NCBI GenBank assembly: GCA_015680685.1
Contig: MNCI01006676.1
Span: 39,719-103,718, forward strand
Length of the DNA stretch: 64,000 nt
DNA from: Gnetum montanum
Taxonomy: Eukaryota; Streptophyta; Gnetopsida; Gnetales; Gnetaceae
Direction of reading: 5' to 3'
Position 1 is the first letter of the stretch. Each line of letters opens with the position of its first letter. Of this stretch, positions 31,463 to 42,459 are shown one piece after another. Under the pieces are notes generated by a model. The model saw only the letters and a program-made list of their open reading frames with translations, was not told where the DNA came from and did not search any database. The translations under genes and the position numbers were made by a program.

Positions 31463-34370
31463 ATGGATCCTGCTGCTATTAATCTCAATAGAGAAGGCGA
31501 AGAACACTCTCTTCAAGATCAGCAACAACAATCACCTATTGCAACCAGTAATACAATTCATGGAGGTCATGGCAGTGGGCATGTGTGTGGGCATGGCCAA
31601 AGAAGAGGATGACCACGAATTATAGAAATTAAAAATCCAGAATCGATGACTGCAGAGGAGAGAAGATGATTTCTAAAATGAGAAGAAAAATGACGTGAAC
31701 GAGAACGAGAACTAATTCTACGAAATTCAAGAGTGTAATTTATACATTTTTTAATATTTCAAAACAAATATTTATCATAGGGAAATCTTCTTATTTTATT
31801 TACATACTTACATTGCATATATTATTTTAGGTTATGTCAACTTCAAATCCAATGCAATGATCCACATTATTGATACTAATAATGTAAATAATCAAGAAGA
31901 AATGCAGGTTGGTGTTTGCCCATACTCAAGTTGGTAAATAGTTTAATTCAATTTTTAGTTCTATACTCAAGTTGGTAAATAGTTTAATTCAATTTTTAGT
32001 TTAAATTTTGAAACATTTTTTTGCAGAACATTAGAAATGCATCTGTGCCTGTTAATCAAGTAACATCTATTTCAAAAATCACTCACGAAGAAGAACAACA
32101 ATTGCAAGAAGATCAAGAACAACTACATTATAATGAGAGTGAGCACTGAAAGAGGCAACGTCGACAAGAAGAAAATTTATTTCATCGAATAAATAAAGCT
32201 ACATATGTTGCTAGTGCACCAACAATAGAAATGCCTCCTTCAGAACCTATTCAGTCTTTTCCAAGATTGCAAAAGGCAAGTACAGAAATTGCTCAAGCAA
32301 TACATAATTTTAATACTGCAGTTAGAAGTTTTGCAAATCCACGTTCCTGCAATGTATGCAACGAAATGTTTCTTAGCATATTATTGGATTTAACTAGAAG
32401 TAGAGGACCCACATGTAATAGGTGCATTAAAGAAAAGAAACATAATATTCTTGAGAGTTTTGGTTGTGAAATCAAACGATTTTCTGTTGAAAATAACATG
32501 GATCCTAGTATCCGATCACCTATCCTAGGTTGTTTAATTGAGGTTGAAGAAATGTTAATTGCAAAAATCAATCCCATTTTACAAGTTACACATGTAGTTG
32601 GTGGACAGTTCAAGTATAAAGGTCACACAATTAGCTTTGCTCAGGATGTCACACAGATTACTAAAAGGCTTCCTCTTAGAATTAAAGACATCCCTTTCTT
32701 GATATTGAAAAGAGTAGATCAAATGGGCACCGAGTATAATTTCATTGTCAACAAGAGACGAGTTTATGAAGCTTTGATTTTTAAAAAGGCAAATGATCCA
32801 TACTATTGAGATGTCATGATCGATATGCATGCATTAGATGATGTTAACATCTTTCATAGCATTCCTTATATTCCATTGTCAGAAAAGGATGGAGAAATGA
32901 GATTGCAATTTCAAGGTCCTTTACTTCAGACAGATGATGAAAACATTATCAGTCACACATCATCAATTGCACAATGTGTTGGAATTGTAAGAAAGAAAAT
33001 TGATTGGATAAGAGCATGGATGCATAATCCATCATTGCAGGATTCAGATGTTGCTCAGTGGCCTTCCATGTCTGATTCTCCTATTAATGAGTTTAACATG
33101 ATGGAGTTGTTTATGATGGCATTTCCAAGTCTTTTTCTTGAAGGAAAATGCGATTTTCTTGAGTGTAAAGCTAAAGATGTAAAATTGCATGAATATGCAA
33201 AACATCTTATTTGCCACAAAGATGGTAGATTTGGATGTCGCAAGTGATTCAGGTAAATAGTAATTCTCTATTTGTTTGTTATCATCATTATTCATAAATT
33301 TTTTTATGACATTTAAGCAACAATGTGTCATTTATTTGTAGGTATTATATCTATAATATCATTAGAAGGAGACAGGCAATGGAATCTACCGCTGTATTTT
33401 TTTAAAAAAATATTGTTGATGCACCCATAACTATTGAAGGACTACGAGAACAATTGAATAATGCTCCATCACATGTCATTGTTGATAATTTAATGTGATA
33501 TGGTACATCCATTCGTGGTACATCATCTTATTAGAGAAAATGTAAAGCAGAGCTAACTAACATGGTGAATCAATTGGGAACACCTACTATCTTTTTTACT
33601 CTAAGTGCGACAGATCTCTATTGGCCTAAGTTGCATAATCTAATAGAAGGAGATCCACCTAAGAACTCATCTAAACTCAAACGTTGCAGGCAAAGTAATA
33701 GAAAATCCGCATATAGTTGTAGAGTTCGTGCATCATCTTCACATTGTCTTTTTTAAAACAGTTTTGACGAATGAGTTCCATGTTGTTGACTATTGGACAC
33801 GATATGAGTGGCAACATCACGGATCTCCACATGTGCATGGTTTCCTATGAATACAATGTGCTCCAAAGGTAGATGAGCTCGACCATAATGATCCTCACGT
33901 CATATGTAGGGCAAAGGAATTTTTTGATTCAATTACAAATGCATAGAATCCAAGATTTACAGCAAATGGACATCCAAATAATGTAAGTTCTTATTTATCT
34001 TTTCTATTCTTTACACAAAGTTTTTTTTGCTGATATTGCTTAGAATATAGAGATATTAATTTCTCCATTGTTACTTCTTTCAATTTGTCTTCTCACTTAG
34101 GCTTTACGTGTAAATATGTTACGTCATCCATGTGAGTTGACTGCTGAACAACTACAATGTATGGATCTGAAAACTGATTATGCTGATTTGGTCAATGCTG
34201 TTCAAAGACATACTGTATGCAAACCTGGTGCATGCTTACGAAAACGTAATGACAAAGAAGTTTGTAGTTCATCCTTCTTTTCCTGTGCAAAGATACAGAA
34301 AGATTTTAGATGCTAAACATCTCTATAGTAGAATTGCACAGGAAGTTTGTTTTGCGCAATTGGAGGATTA
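31463..34370 (+). mobile_element. Truncated Helitron
   Basis: Holds a decayed Helitron Rep gene, N-terminal region to just past the HUH motif. The DNA helicase half, which should follow, is absent. Helitrons transpose by rolling-circle replication with a Rep/helicase protein. The Helitron ends (5' TC and 3' CTRR with hairpin) were not identified with confidence. The stretch is followed directly by a 410-base duplication that includes its last coding part. Confidence 0.85.
31463..34370 (+). pseudogene. Helitron Rep (HUH endonuclease) pseudogene
   Basis: Opens MDPAAINLNREGEEHSLQ at 31463, with stops where Arg is expected (GQRRG.PRII). A 192-codon open frame at 32231-32809 carries CNVCNEMFLS and GPTCNRCIKE (paired CxxC motifs), then INPILQVTHVVGGQFKYKGH, the DUF6570-type block. 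The frame at 32816-33247 carries MMELFMMAFPSLFLEGKCDF and YAKHLICHKDGRFGCRK, the Helitron-like N domain. Likely introns at 33253-33341 and 33983-34100 have gt-ag ends and join the reading frame. FFTLSATDLYWPKLHNLIEG and YEWQHHGSPHVHGFL follow; the HVH at 33830-33838 is the HUH metal site, then TGA replaces the usual Trp. No catalytic Tyr motif or helicase is present. Confidence 0.88.
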
Positions 34371-35010
34371 GACATATTGAGTTCACAGTTATCGTTGTAT
34401 TTTGCCTTTTGCTCAATGCTATTATATAGCTCTGTAATGTTTGTTGCAATAATTGTGCAATGTATTCCTTTATCAACATATACAAAATATATAAAATTTT
34501 ATTTTAACCAATTTATGTTTACTAGTATATATTATTTGGAATGCAAATAGTGATGATAACTTAAAAAATAAAAAAATAATTAAATTCTACTCATAGCCCA
34601 CGAAACCACTCCATAAGAGAACTTACAGGTCTAACGTTTGTTGCATTATTTGGAGTCAAAACCATTGATTCTTTAAAGATTCATCCTCATTTCTGTGCAA
34701 AGATACAAAAAGATTTCAGATGCTAAACATCTCCAAAGTAGAATTGCATAGAAAGTTTGTTTTGCGCAATTGGAAGATTAGACATATTGAGTTCACATTT
34801 ATCGTTATATCTTGCCTTTTGCTCAATGCTATTATATAGCTCGGTAATGTTTATTGCAATAATTGTGCAATGTATTCCTTCATCAATATATACGAAATAT
34901 ATAAACTTTTATTTTAACCAATTTATGTTTACTAATATATATTATTTGGAATGTAAATAGTGATGATAACTTTAAAAATAAAAAAAATAATTAAATTCTA
35001 CTTATAGCCC
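34271..35010 (+). repeat. 410-base direct duplication of the Helitron tail
   Basis: Sequence from about 34271 to 34600 recurs from about 34681 to 35010 with modest divergence (shared tgtgcaaagataca and gtttgttttgcgcaattgga). Two parallel 67-codon frames, starting MFCAIGGLDILSS at 34347 and MFCAIGRLDILSS at 34757, come from the two copies. The first copy begins inside the Rep coding part, so the duplication arose after the Helitron was truncated or together with it. Confidence 0.85.
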
Positions 35011-35023
35011 ACAGAACTGCTCC

Positions 35024-35452
35024 ACTAGCTTAGATATATATATTTATAAATTGGTCGAGATGATTTAAAAAAAATGATGTTAACGAAGCCCGACTACTGG
35101 ACAAGGTAACAAGATAACTAAAAACAGAATCACTCATCCCTCCTCTGTTTCTCTACCACTTACCCAATTTAGTTTTACCCTCTCGATCAAGTTTTCTCTT
35201 TCTTTCTTTGTTCATGGCGTTTTTGAGCATTATTTATGCAAGCGATTTATTTCTCAAAAATGCCATGAACAAACAAAGAAAGAGCATACATGACCGAGAG
35301 AGGAAAACTAAATTGGGTAAGTGGTAGAGAAACAGAGGAGGGATGAGTGATTCCATTTTTAGTTATCTTGTTACCTCGTCTAGTAGTCAGGCTTCGTTAA
35401 CATCATTTTTTGAAAATCATCTCTGCCAATTTTTATATATATATAAGCTAGT
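35024..35452. mobile_element. Foldback/MITE-like element with ~200-base inverted arms
   Basis: Left arm 35024-35227 begins actagctt and right arm 35253-35452 ends aagctagt; the arms are inverted copies with few differences and enclose a 25-base loop (35228-35252). The arms include gttaacgaagcc, ccctcctctgtttctctacc and ttcatggc.tttttgag and their complements. No coding sequence is present. Flanking target-site duplications were not evident: gctcc on the left, atttt on the right. Confidence 0.88.
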
Positions 35453-35651
35453 ATTTTTATTTCCTCATACTCAACAAACATATATGAATCTCACGTTCAT
35501 AATTGCAAGTAAAACTATATAGTTCTCTATTATCAAGCAAGATGGGAAAGTTTCCATGGGAGTTGTTCAACATTCTCCAACAATTGCATAAATAAGAGTG
35601 GAAGCAACAAGAAATATGAGATAAGAATAAGATTGAATAAGATATTATGGT

Positions 35652-35716
35652 TGGTACTCCAAGTAGGATTTGAACCGACTAAAATCATTTAACACCTTGT
35701 TAAGCTATTAGGGAAC
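35652..35716 (-). mobile_element. tRNA-derived SINE head
   Basis: On the - strand TAGCTTAACAAGG (35695-35707) serves as an A box and GGTTCAAATCC (35666-35676) is a perfect B box, 18 bases apart. The flanking bases GTTCCC...GGAGTACC are tRNA-like but no full cloverleaf is seen. Confidence 0.55.
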
Positions 35717-35919
35717 AAGGGAAAAGGCAAGATGATTTTTTTGTCAACTAACATAGAATTCCTTTCTAGCCCTTTGAAGACCATATTCTTTTTGTTTGAT
35801 ATATATATCTATATATTGAGGAAGAGACAAAAAGGTAGTTGTATGGTAGCCATGGCACATTTGAAAACCATATACAAAGTGGATACATAGACAAGAATAT
35901 AGGTAATCCTGAAATAATT

Positions 35920-36042
35920 GTAATATAGGTACATTGCAAGATATATAGTTCATTTAGAACTTTATAACTCAACATTGCCTACCAAAATCAAACCCATGAC
36001 TTGAAACTTTCAAATCAAGGGTCTTACTACTAGGCTAACACT
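35920..36042 (-). mobile_element. SINE copy, same family as 36551-36680
   Basis: On the - strand TAGCCTAGTAGTAAGA (A-box-like, to 36037) leads to ATGGGTTTGATTTTGG (B-box-like) and then TTATAAAGTTCTAA and CTATATATCTTG. The same order of text occurs on the + strand at 36551-36680, so these are two inverted copies of one dispersed family. Confidence 0.6.
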
Positions 36043-36389
36043 TCATTATTTTGATTCTTAACATAATTATATTTTTAGGGTCTAACATCTCCTACCTTGA
36101 ATCTTTTTGCTATTTTAAGTTCAATCATAGATGTTGAAAATGATGTACATGTTAGGATCGAGAACATCCTTTCTACTAACAATTAGTTTTCCTATCTTGA
36201 GTTTTCAAAGTATCAATCATAAGGTTGTACACTTGAGTAGACATCCATAAAATTAGAAAGATATTTCTTTACATATTTTTATGTCTTCTAATCAATGTTA
36301 AACATGTGATGTGCTTTGAATTTTTTGCTTAATATTAATATTATGTTTAGGATCTAACATCCCCCTCCCTTTTCTTACCCAAAAGGCTA

Positions 36390-36500
36390 GTGATAAGTGG
36401 CTAAGTAGTTAGCTCATTATCTTATTAGGCAACTAGTTGAATCCACACTTGAGACATCATAATATTCCTCTATACTTCTATTAATGTATCATGTTAGCTA
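36390..36500 (+). mobile_element. tRNA-derived SINE-like head
   Basis: tggctaagtagttagc at 36398-36413 resembles an A box and ctagttgaatccac at 36433-36446 a B box. The downstream text tatgtgtcttggg is shared with the neighbouring SINE bodies. Confidence 0.5.
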
Positions 36501-36550
36501 TGTGTCTTGGGATATAATTATAATATTTATTTGCCTATTAACAATGAGAG

Positions 36551-36685
36551 GTTAGCCTAGTAGTAAGACTCTTGATTTTGAAACTCTAAATTATGGGTTT
36601 GATTTTGATGGGTAATACTAATTTATAAAGTTCTAATTTGACTATATGTCTTGGGGTTAAATATTGTTAAAAAAATTATTTTGAC
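36551..36685 (+). mobile_element. SINE copy (tRNA-type head)
   Basis: gttagcctagtagtaagac at 36552-36570 (A box) and atgggtttgattttg at 36593-36607 (B box), then tttataaagttctaa and tatgtcttggggtt. It matches the - strand copy at 35920-36042 over head and body, and ends in an A run near 36670. Confidence 0.6.
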
Positions 36686-36744
36686 TTACAACACCTCCAC
36701 CACGACTTCCCTCAAACCTAACACACCCCTTGAACCCTTGGCTA

Positions 36745-36990
36745 TAAAAATGGAGACTTGGTAAAGCATCCTAGAATTGATGGGGTTTAGGATTATTATA
36801 AGTAAAATAGAATACATGGAGGACATTTTTAGAGGAATATCAAGTTACTTAATATAAGCAATATAGATAGTTGAGATCACTTGTTCAAATAGACAATGAA
36901 ATTAACAATAATGTTACAAATAGAATTGAGGAAATATAGATGAAATGATAATAAGTTGGTTATAGAGAGTATACCTTGTTGATGGTCCAA
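36745..36990 (+). pseudogene. RTE-clade LINE RT fragment
   Basis: Reads GFRIIISKIEYMEDIFRGI, equivalent to the RTE block GLRISRSKTEYMEC, and is similar in DNA to 39940-40140. It stops where the LTR/gag element begins; the missing C-terminal part may be the fragment at 39480-39600 (inference). Confidence 0.5.
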
Positions 36991-36999
36991 AGGTTACTT

Positions 37000-37496
37000 T
37001 CCATCTATAATAAGGGTCGGAAGGAGTTTGGAGATCCTTATGGATTTCATGCTATCTTAACCATCACACTAAACAACTACATGACCCTGATTCTTTGTGT
37101 ACTGCATCATAAGGATATATAGGATTATTGGGAAGGCTTTGCCTCTCTAGCTTAGGCCACCACCCTTCTTGATGAAGTTGGGCTTAAGGCTAGATGCATT
37201 AGAGTAAGGATGTAACTTAGCTCTATTAAGAGAATGATGTCTCTTATGTGACAACTTGTATTAGCTATGATCATTCATGTGTGCACATCTCATTGGTCTT
37301 GTCACTTATATGATTACTTAAGATGTACTCACTATAGTTCTAACCGTTGCACTAACATGTTATATGCACTAATGATGTGCTTGCATGTGTTGTGATCATT
37401 GAGGTGTAATCCATCTTGGATCTACTTTGAAACACTTTGCTACCTTGGAATTAAGGATGATGCTAAGTTGTGTTTCTTTAGAGTAGTTTTGTTACA
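37000..37496 (+). mobile_element. Probable 5' LTR before a Met-type primer site
   Basis: The sequence ending gttaca at 37496 precedes a primer-binding site, so it should be an LTR. Its start is not defined; a TGA..-type or TG start near 37000-37090 is possible. Confidence 0.4.
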
Positions 37497-37498
37497 CT

Positions 37499-37516
37499 TG
37501 GTATCAAAGCCAAGGT
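37499..37516 (+). promoter_or_regulatory. Retrotransposon primer-binding site (initiator Met tRNA type)
   Basis: tggtatcaaagccaagg matches the common plant primer site TGGTATCAGAGC with one change, so reverse transcription was primed by initiator Met tRNA. Confidence 0.65.
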
Positions 37517-37517
37517 T

Positions 37518-39000
37518 GTGAATCATGATTCATTACATATGGTTAGTATTTTTGGCTTGTGGTTTGTGTGGATAGTTGTTGCTACAAAAGAAAGGAAGAA
37601 GATTACCAAAAATCCTAATGTTGTTTCTCCTAGTTCTAACTTGCACAATGGGCCAATTAGAGATGACAATCAAGACAATCATATGCACAAGGGTGTACAA
37701 CGATGTTAACATACATGAGGAAGTGCACAAGGACAAGGATGTGAAAATGAGTGGTGAGAGGTATATTGATGAATCCCTCAAAAAGAGGCAAAAATTGTAG
37801 AATTAGTTGTTACAAGTAAATAGCATAATCATGCACCATCTACCTATAGCAAAAAAGGCTCAAATGATCCAAGCCTTGGCTAATCCCATGGAAGTTTATT
37901 TCCTGCTAGAGTTGGGCTTTGACATTAAACCTAAACTTGCTCTTACCTAAAAATTTATGATAAGGAATTGGGTAAAGCATCTTGAGGATATTATTGATGA
38001 TCTTCAACTTACTATTTAGGAGCTCCGAGATGAAGGGAAATAGTTGAGATTATTGGTAGACATCCAACAAATATTGGTTGAAAGTCAACAAAATGAGATT
38101 AAGGGCTTGAAAAAGCAATTGGTTGTGCAAGTAACAACATTGGCATTAGGACTGTGTTGGTTGATTCTCAAGTTTTGAGTAAAGGAGCCAATAATTTATA
38201 AGCATAATAGAGAAAATTTAGTTATTGATGCTTTCCTCTTTAATATAGAAGCATGCTTGGAAATGTGTGAGTACAACAATAGCAAAAACTTGGTGGCTTG
38301 GAATTCTCTAAGAAGAAAAAGCTAGAATAGGCAAACCCATAAGAACATCAATTCAAAGAGGCATTGATTGAAAACTTCCATCCATGCACTTTCATTAACA
38401 AAGCCTAGGTGAAGTTAGAAGAGATCTAGCACATTGAAGATTTGGAGGAATATATTTAGGAGTACCAAAATCTTATCATACAAATCTTGAATATCAATGA
38501 GGTTAACAAATACATATATTTGATTAGCAATCTCAAATCTTAAGTTTAACATGAGCTTAAAACTTGAAAAATCATAGGATATAGAATGATGATCCAAGTT
38601 TTTGATAATTTCGTGGATTAAAAGATAGGACAAAAAAGATAAGTGTGTGGTGGAAAAACTATATAACAATAAGAAAGAGAGTAACAAGCCTTGGAGAGGG
38701 AATGGACAAAATAATTTTGGTGACTTTAAGAGCTCATGTGTTAACCCTACACCACATAATCAATCCTCTTATCTAGGTTATGGGAAACATCAAGCTCCTT
38801 AAGGATAAAATGAGTCTTAGAATAAAAGACAACATTTTGGAGGATTTTCTTAATATCTTCCAAGGCATTGAAGGCTTAAAGTACTATGTCTATGTTGGGG
38901 ACCATTCACTTGAGAATGTTATCAAAATTTTCAATTTAAAGATAATGAAAGTGGTTAGGATGAGAATCATAGGTTGAATGCAACTAAGCATGAGCCTAAT
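37518..39000 (+). pseudogene. Ty3/gypsy-like gag remnant
   Basis: After the primer site, broken frames read LEDIIDDLQLTI, AFLFNIEACLEMCEYNNSK, LIENFHPCTFINKA and DLEEYI.EYQNLIIQILNIN followed by IYLISNLKS, the order of a Retrotrans_gag capsid domain. Stops are frequent. No protease or RT follows before 39400, so the element is a gag-only remnant. The 90-codon antisense frame at 38415-38687 is a shadow. Confidence 0.6.
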
Positions 39001-39252
39001 GCTCCATTGATGATTTTCAATGAGGATGAATAAAGAAAGAGATAAGGCTTTTGGGTTTCATCCAACAAGTATATGAGAGCTTGGCCACCTTAGTGAAATG
39101 TAGAGGATCTAATGTTCAATTAGGGTAGTGTGTGTTAAGGAAAGTGGAATGTGGCTAGCCTGGTGCTGCCAATTCCTTCTTGGATTAATGCCTCTTTTGA
39201 CCAAAAAATGTATACTAGATAAGTGTGTGAAGAGAGAGAAGTGGTAAAGTGA

Positions 39253-39400
39253 CTTCTAGTAGGGTGCACATGTTTTTAATTATAGCTTCGAGTAGAAAGC
39301 ACAAATTTCTATTGTAACTCAAAGTATGGAGCACATGTTCTTGATTATGTCTTCAGGTGGAAAGTACACATTTCTATCATAACTTCAAGTAGGAAGCACA
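39253..39400 (+). repeat. Short tandem repeat, unit about 48 bases
   Basis: Three to four units containing aacttcaagtaggaagcaca(tgtt) or variants (cttctagtagggtgcacatg, cttcgagtagaaagcacaaa, cttcaggtggaaagtacaca). Confidence 0.65.
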
Positions 39401-39640
39401 TGTTTGGGGATGGAGGAATGAGTACCTTCAAATTTATACCCACTTGTATTACTACAATGTGTAGTGGAATGATGCACATTTCAGGCGAGTCTTACTCTAA
39501 GTTGAAAGGTTATCTTAGATGGTTTGATCAAGTGTTAAGAAGACTAGAGAATGCACTTATTAGAAGAGGTTGCTTTATTAAAGTTGAGAGGAGATAACAA
39601 ACATGTAGATCTACGCATAGTTGGTTTGCAAGCATAAAGA
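39400..39640 (+). pseudogene. RTE-clade LINE C-terminus
   Basis: The frame at 39400-39597 ends YLRWFDQVLRRLENALIRRG, matching the RTE C-terminal signature LRWFGHVQRRP..APVRR. A 3' tail (ggtttgcaagcataaagaa) follows at 39623-39641. Confidence 0.7.
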
Positions 39641-39779
39641 AGAATATTCAAGTTTTTGATGTTAATACTTATTTGTCTCTTAACAAAATTCAATGGTAGA
39701 AAAGAATTCATATAGTTGATAAGGAGATGTTAGAGTCCTAAAAATGAATAATAATTTAAAAATTATATTTCATTAGATC

Positions 39780-40580
39780 ATCAATATAGAAGATTAGAGA
39801 AAATCTAAAGAAAAGCTATTATTATGGATGAGCTAACCAAAGCTATTCAAGATGATATCCCTTGGTGTATGCTCATTGCTAATAATATACCTTTCGTGGA
39901 TGAATCCAAGAAAGTTCTAATTGTGAAAATGAAGACTTAAAGAAACACCCTAGAATCAAAAGGTTGAGGATTAGTAAGAGTAAAATAGAATATATGGAGT
40001 ACACTTTTAGTAAAAAAGTAAATAATGGAGAAACGAGAATAAGAACCAAAAATTAAGAAGTTTTTCGATGTGAGTAATTTAGATCCTTAGTTCAAGGGTA
40101 TGGTTAAATTAACAATAAGGTGATAAAAAAAATTGAAGTAGAATTGAGAAAATGATGGGAAACTAGTAGTGTACTTTATGATAGAAGAATCCCTACTAGG
40201 TTGAAGGCTAATTTTTATAAAATTTTTATTAGATTTGTAATCCTTTATGATGTGGAATTGTGACTCATTAAAAACCATTAGATGCAACATGTGCATATGG
40301 CAAAGATGTGTATGCTAAATGGATGTTGGATGTAACTAGAAAATATTGAATCCAATAATTCTCTTATTAAGGTAAGTTTGGGAATATTTGCTATAGATAA
40401 GAAGATTAAGGAAAGTCATCCTAGATGAGTTGGTCAAATGCTAAGAAGAATTGAGAATTCTCTTTTTAGAAGAGATTGCTTTATTAAAGTGAAAGGGAAC
40501 TAACAAATAGATAGATCAACACATACTTAGTTTGCTTACATAAAGAAATACTTTTAGGGTTGATGATGCGGTATCACAAA
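39780..40580 (+). pseudogene. RTE-clade LINE RT, second copy
   Basis: Reads DDIPWCMLIANNIPFVDESK (normally DEVPWCMLFADDIVLVDET; both catalytic Asp have become Asn), RISKSKIEYMEYTFS-type text, DRRIPTRLKANFYKIFIRFV, then HPR.VGQMLRRIENSLFRRD near 40420. It is followed by a tail resembling 39600-39640. About 730 bases of RT are alignable with several stops. Confidence 0.75.
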
Positions 40581-40955
40581 TGTTAAGTCATAGTGGTAAT
40601 AAATGCATATACATACATTTGCCTATCACATTTCATGCATCCATTAATGCATTGGTAGGAAGACTTTTGCAGTTTATTTTTGTGATATTTTGTAGTAGTC
40701 AATGAGTGCTTACAATGTGGATTTAAACTAGTTATCTACAATTTTATTCCAGTGGCTTGTACATGAATATATTCCATAATGACAATAAGATTGAGATCAT
40801 TTTTTATCCATTGTAGCATTATGACTTAGTCTAGATGTACTTTTTATGAAATTTACTTTTGATTACAGCTTAGTTAAATATTTATGTTTCCATTTATATA
40901 AAACATGGCAGAATGAGTACAATTAATTTCAAACATAAACACATTCTCATTTGGT
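40581..40955. other. AT-rich stretch, no gene seen
   Basis: No ORF or domain found. It may include the start of the LTR of element A. Confidence 0.45.
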
Positions 40956-41359
40956 AATCCTAGTAGGGTCTTTGCTTCGTACATTTAGTAGCAAACACTT
41001 GGTAATCCTAGTAGTGAATATGTGAGTTCAAGATGTGTTTGATAGGTTAGGAATGAATGCTCATCACTTTTAGAATAAACTAGGATATTATTTCTATTGT
41101 TAATTAGATTAATTAATGAACTTCTATATTTTACTTTTGTTAATTAAATATTCTAAACAATATCATAATCATACATCTCACCATAGGCTAAACCATACAA
41201 ATTAGAACAACTACTAGTCTAAGTAGGAAAATACCAATGAGTGATTTACCAAATAACTTTCTACCCAATAACATTAGTACCATCCATAGATTATGACATG
41301 GTATACTACAATGCTTGTAGATCATATGGTAAAGTGTTGGACATACTCATTTCTCACCA
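40956..41359 (+). mobile_element. Element A: diverged 5' LTR end (Athila/Tat-like)
   Basis: Carries the repeated LTR motif acttggtaatcctagtag (near 40960 and 41001) and the segment catctcaccataggctaaaccata, parallel to catatgcctca.tttggactaaaccata of the LTRs at 46 and 53 kb. It ends ctcacca, a variant of CTCATCA. A degraded Asp-type primer site (gtgtcattgccaagg) follows at 41363. Confidence 0.6.
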
Positions 41360-42459
41360 TTTAGTGTCATTGCCAAGGATGGTGCTAATAGTTTATGAAG
41401 ATATATTATATAAAATCATTGTGCAAGAATTTAGCGATTTATTTTTTAGAGAATATTAAAATATCAATTGAATACATGCATTAATCAAATAGGTTTACTT
41501 CTCATAAGATTTTATTTGTCACCTATTGTTGATACTACTGCAAGGGACAATGACAAGACCAATTGTAACCATGATGATGATGTACTATATCACATGAAAG
41601 TTATTTACCAACATCTAAATTCATGCTATCCAAATTTTTCCTTTATCTTCCACCAACATGCATAAATGTGATGTAGCATCAATGCTTATAGTTGCATTGA
41701 TGAGGAACACACTAGAAATGATTACAAATTAATACAAGATTCTTGATGAAATGTACAGACCATACAAGCTCATAAAAGCATAATGCAAGTAAGATTGATT
41801 CATGGAATTCCATCATGAACTCACTAAGGGTAACCACACCACCATTTTACTACCATCCTAGTTATAAAATGAGGATACTGATCACCAATCAAGAAGCTCC
41901 TCTTACTACCATCCTCCTATCCTCAACATTAATGAAATAGGTGGCTCTTGATTATGCTCCATCTTGGAAAACAACCGACGAAGGGGTAGAATAGGACCCA
42001 ACACCTGAATGGCCTCTAGGACTAGGTTTTCTAGTAGACAAAGAAGAGATATTTTTTTTTTGATGAAAAAGGAAAACCCAATTCTATAGTGGTTGGGACA
42101 CAACTAACATAAAGAAGAGATAATCAAAAGGATTAAATGAGGAGAAAAAGCTGGCATGGCTCTCCTAGTTCTCTATTCTTGTCATCATCATCATCATCTA
42201 GCTTTGATAAGAATGAGTGTAGATCAAGAGGAATAGCCATAGATAGGGGCCAAAATAGGAAACTTGGTAGGGATGGTAAAGGGAATTAAGACAAATAACT
42301 TGAGAGAGAAAAAGATAGAGATAGAGATCAAAATCACAAAAATGGAAGAGGGCATAGAAGAGATCACTAAATAGGCCATGACTACAATGAAAAGTATGTT
42401 GAACTAGAGGGCCATGATAAATCCTTAATGGCTATAAGGAACATGATTAACATCAGTAA

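Noticed and set aside
35652-35716. Possible tRNA gene on the - strand with a perfect B box
   Set aside because: No full acceptor or anticodon stem could be drawn, and neighbours include clear SINE copies, so a SINE head is more likely.
38415-38687. 90-codon - strand ORF rich in Leu and Ser
   Set aside because: It is antisense to a gag capsid-like sequence; the hydrophobicity is a by-product of the opposite strand.
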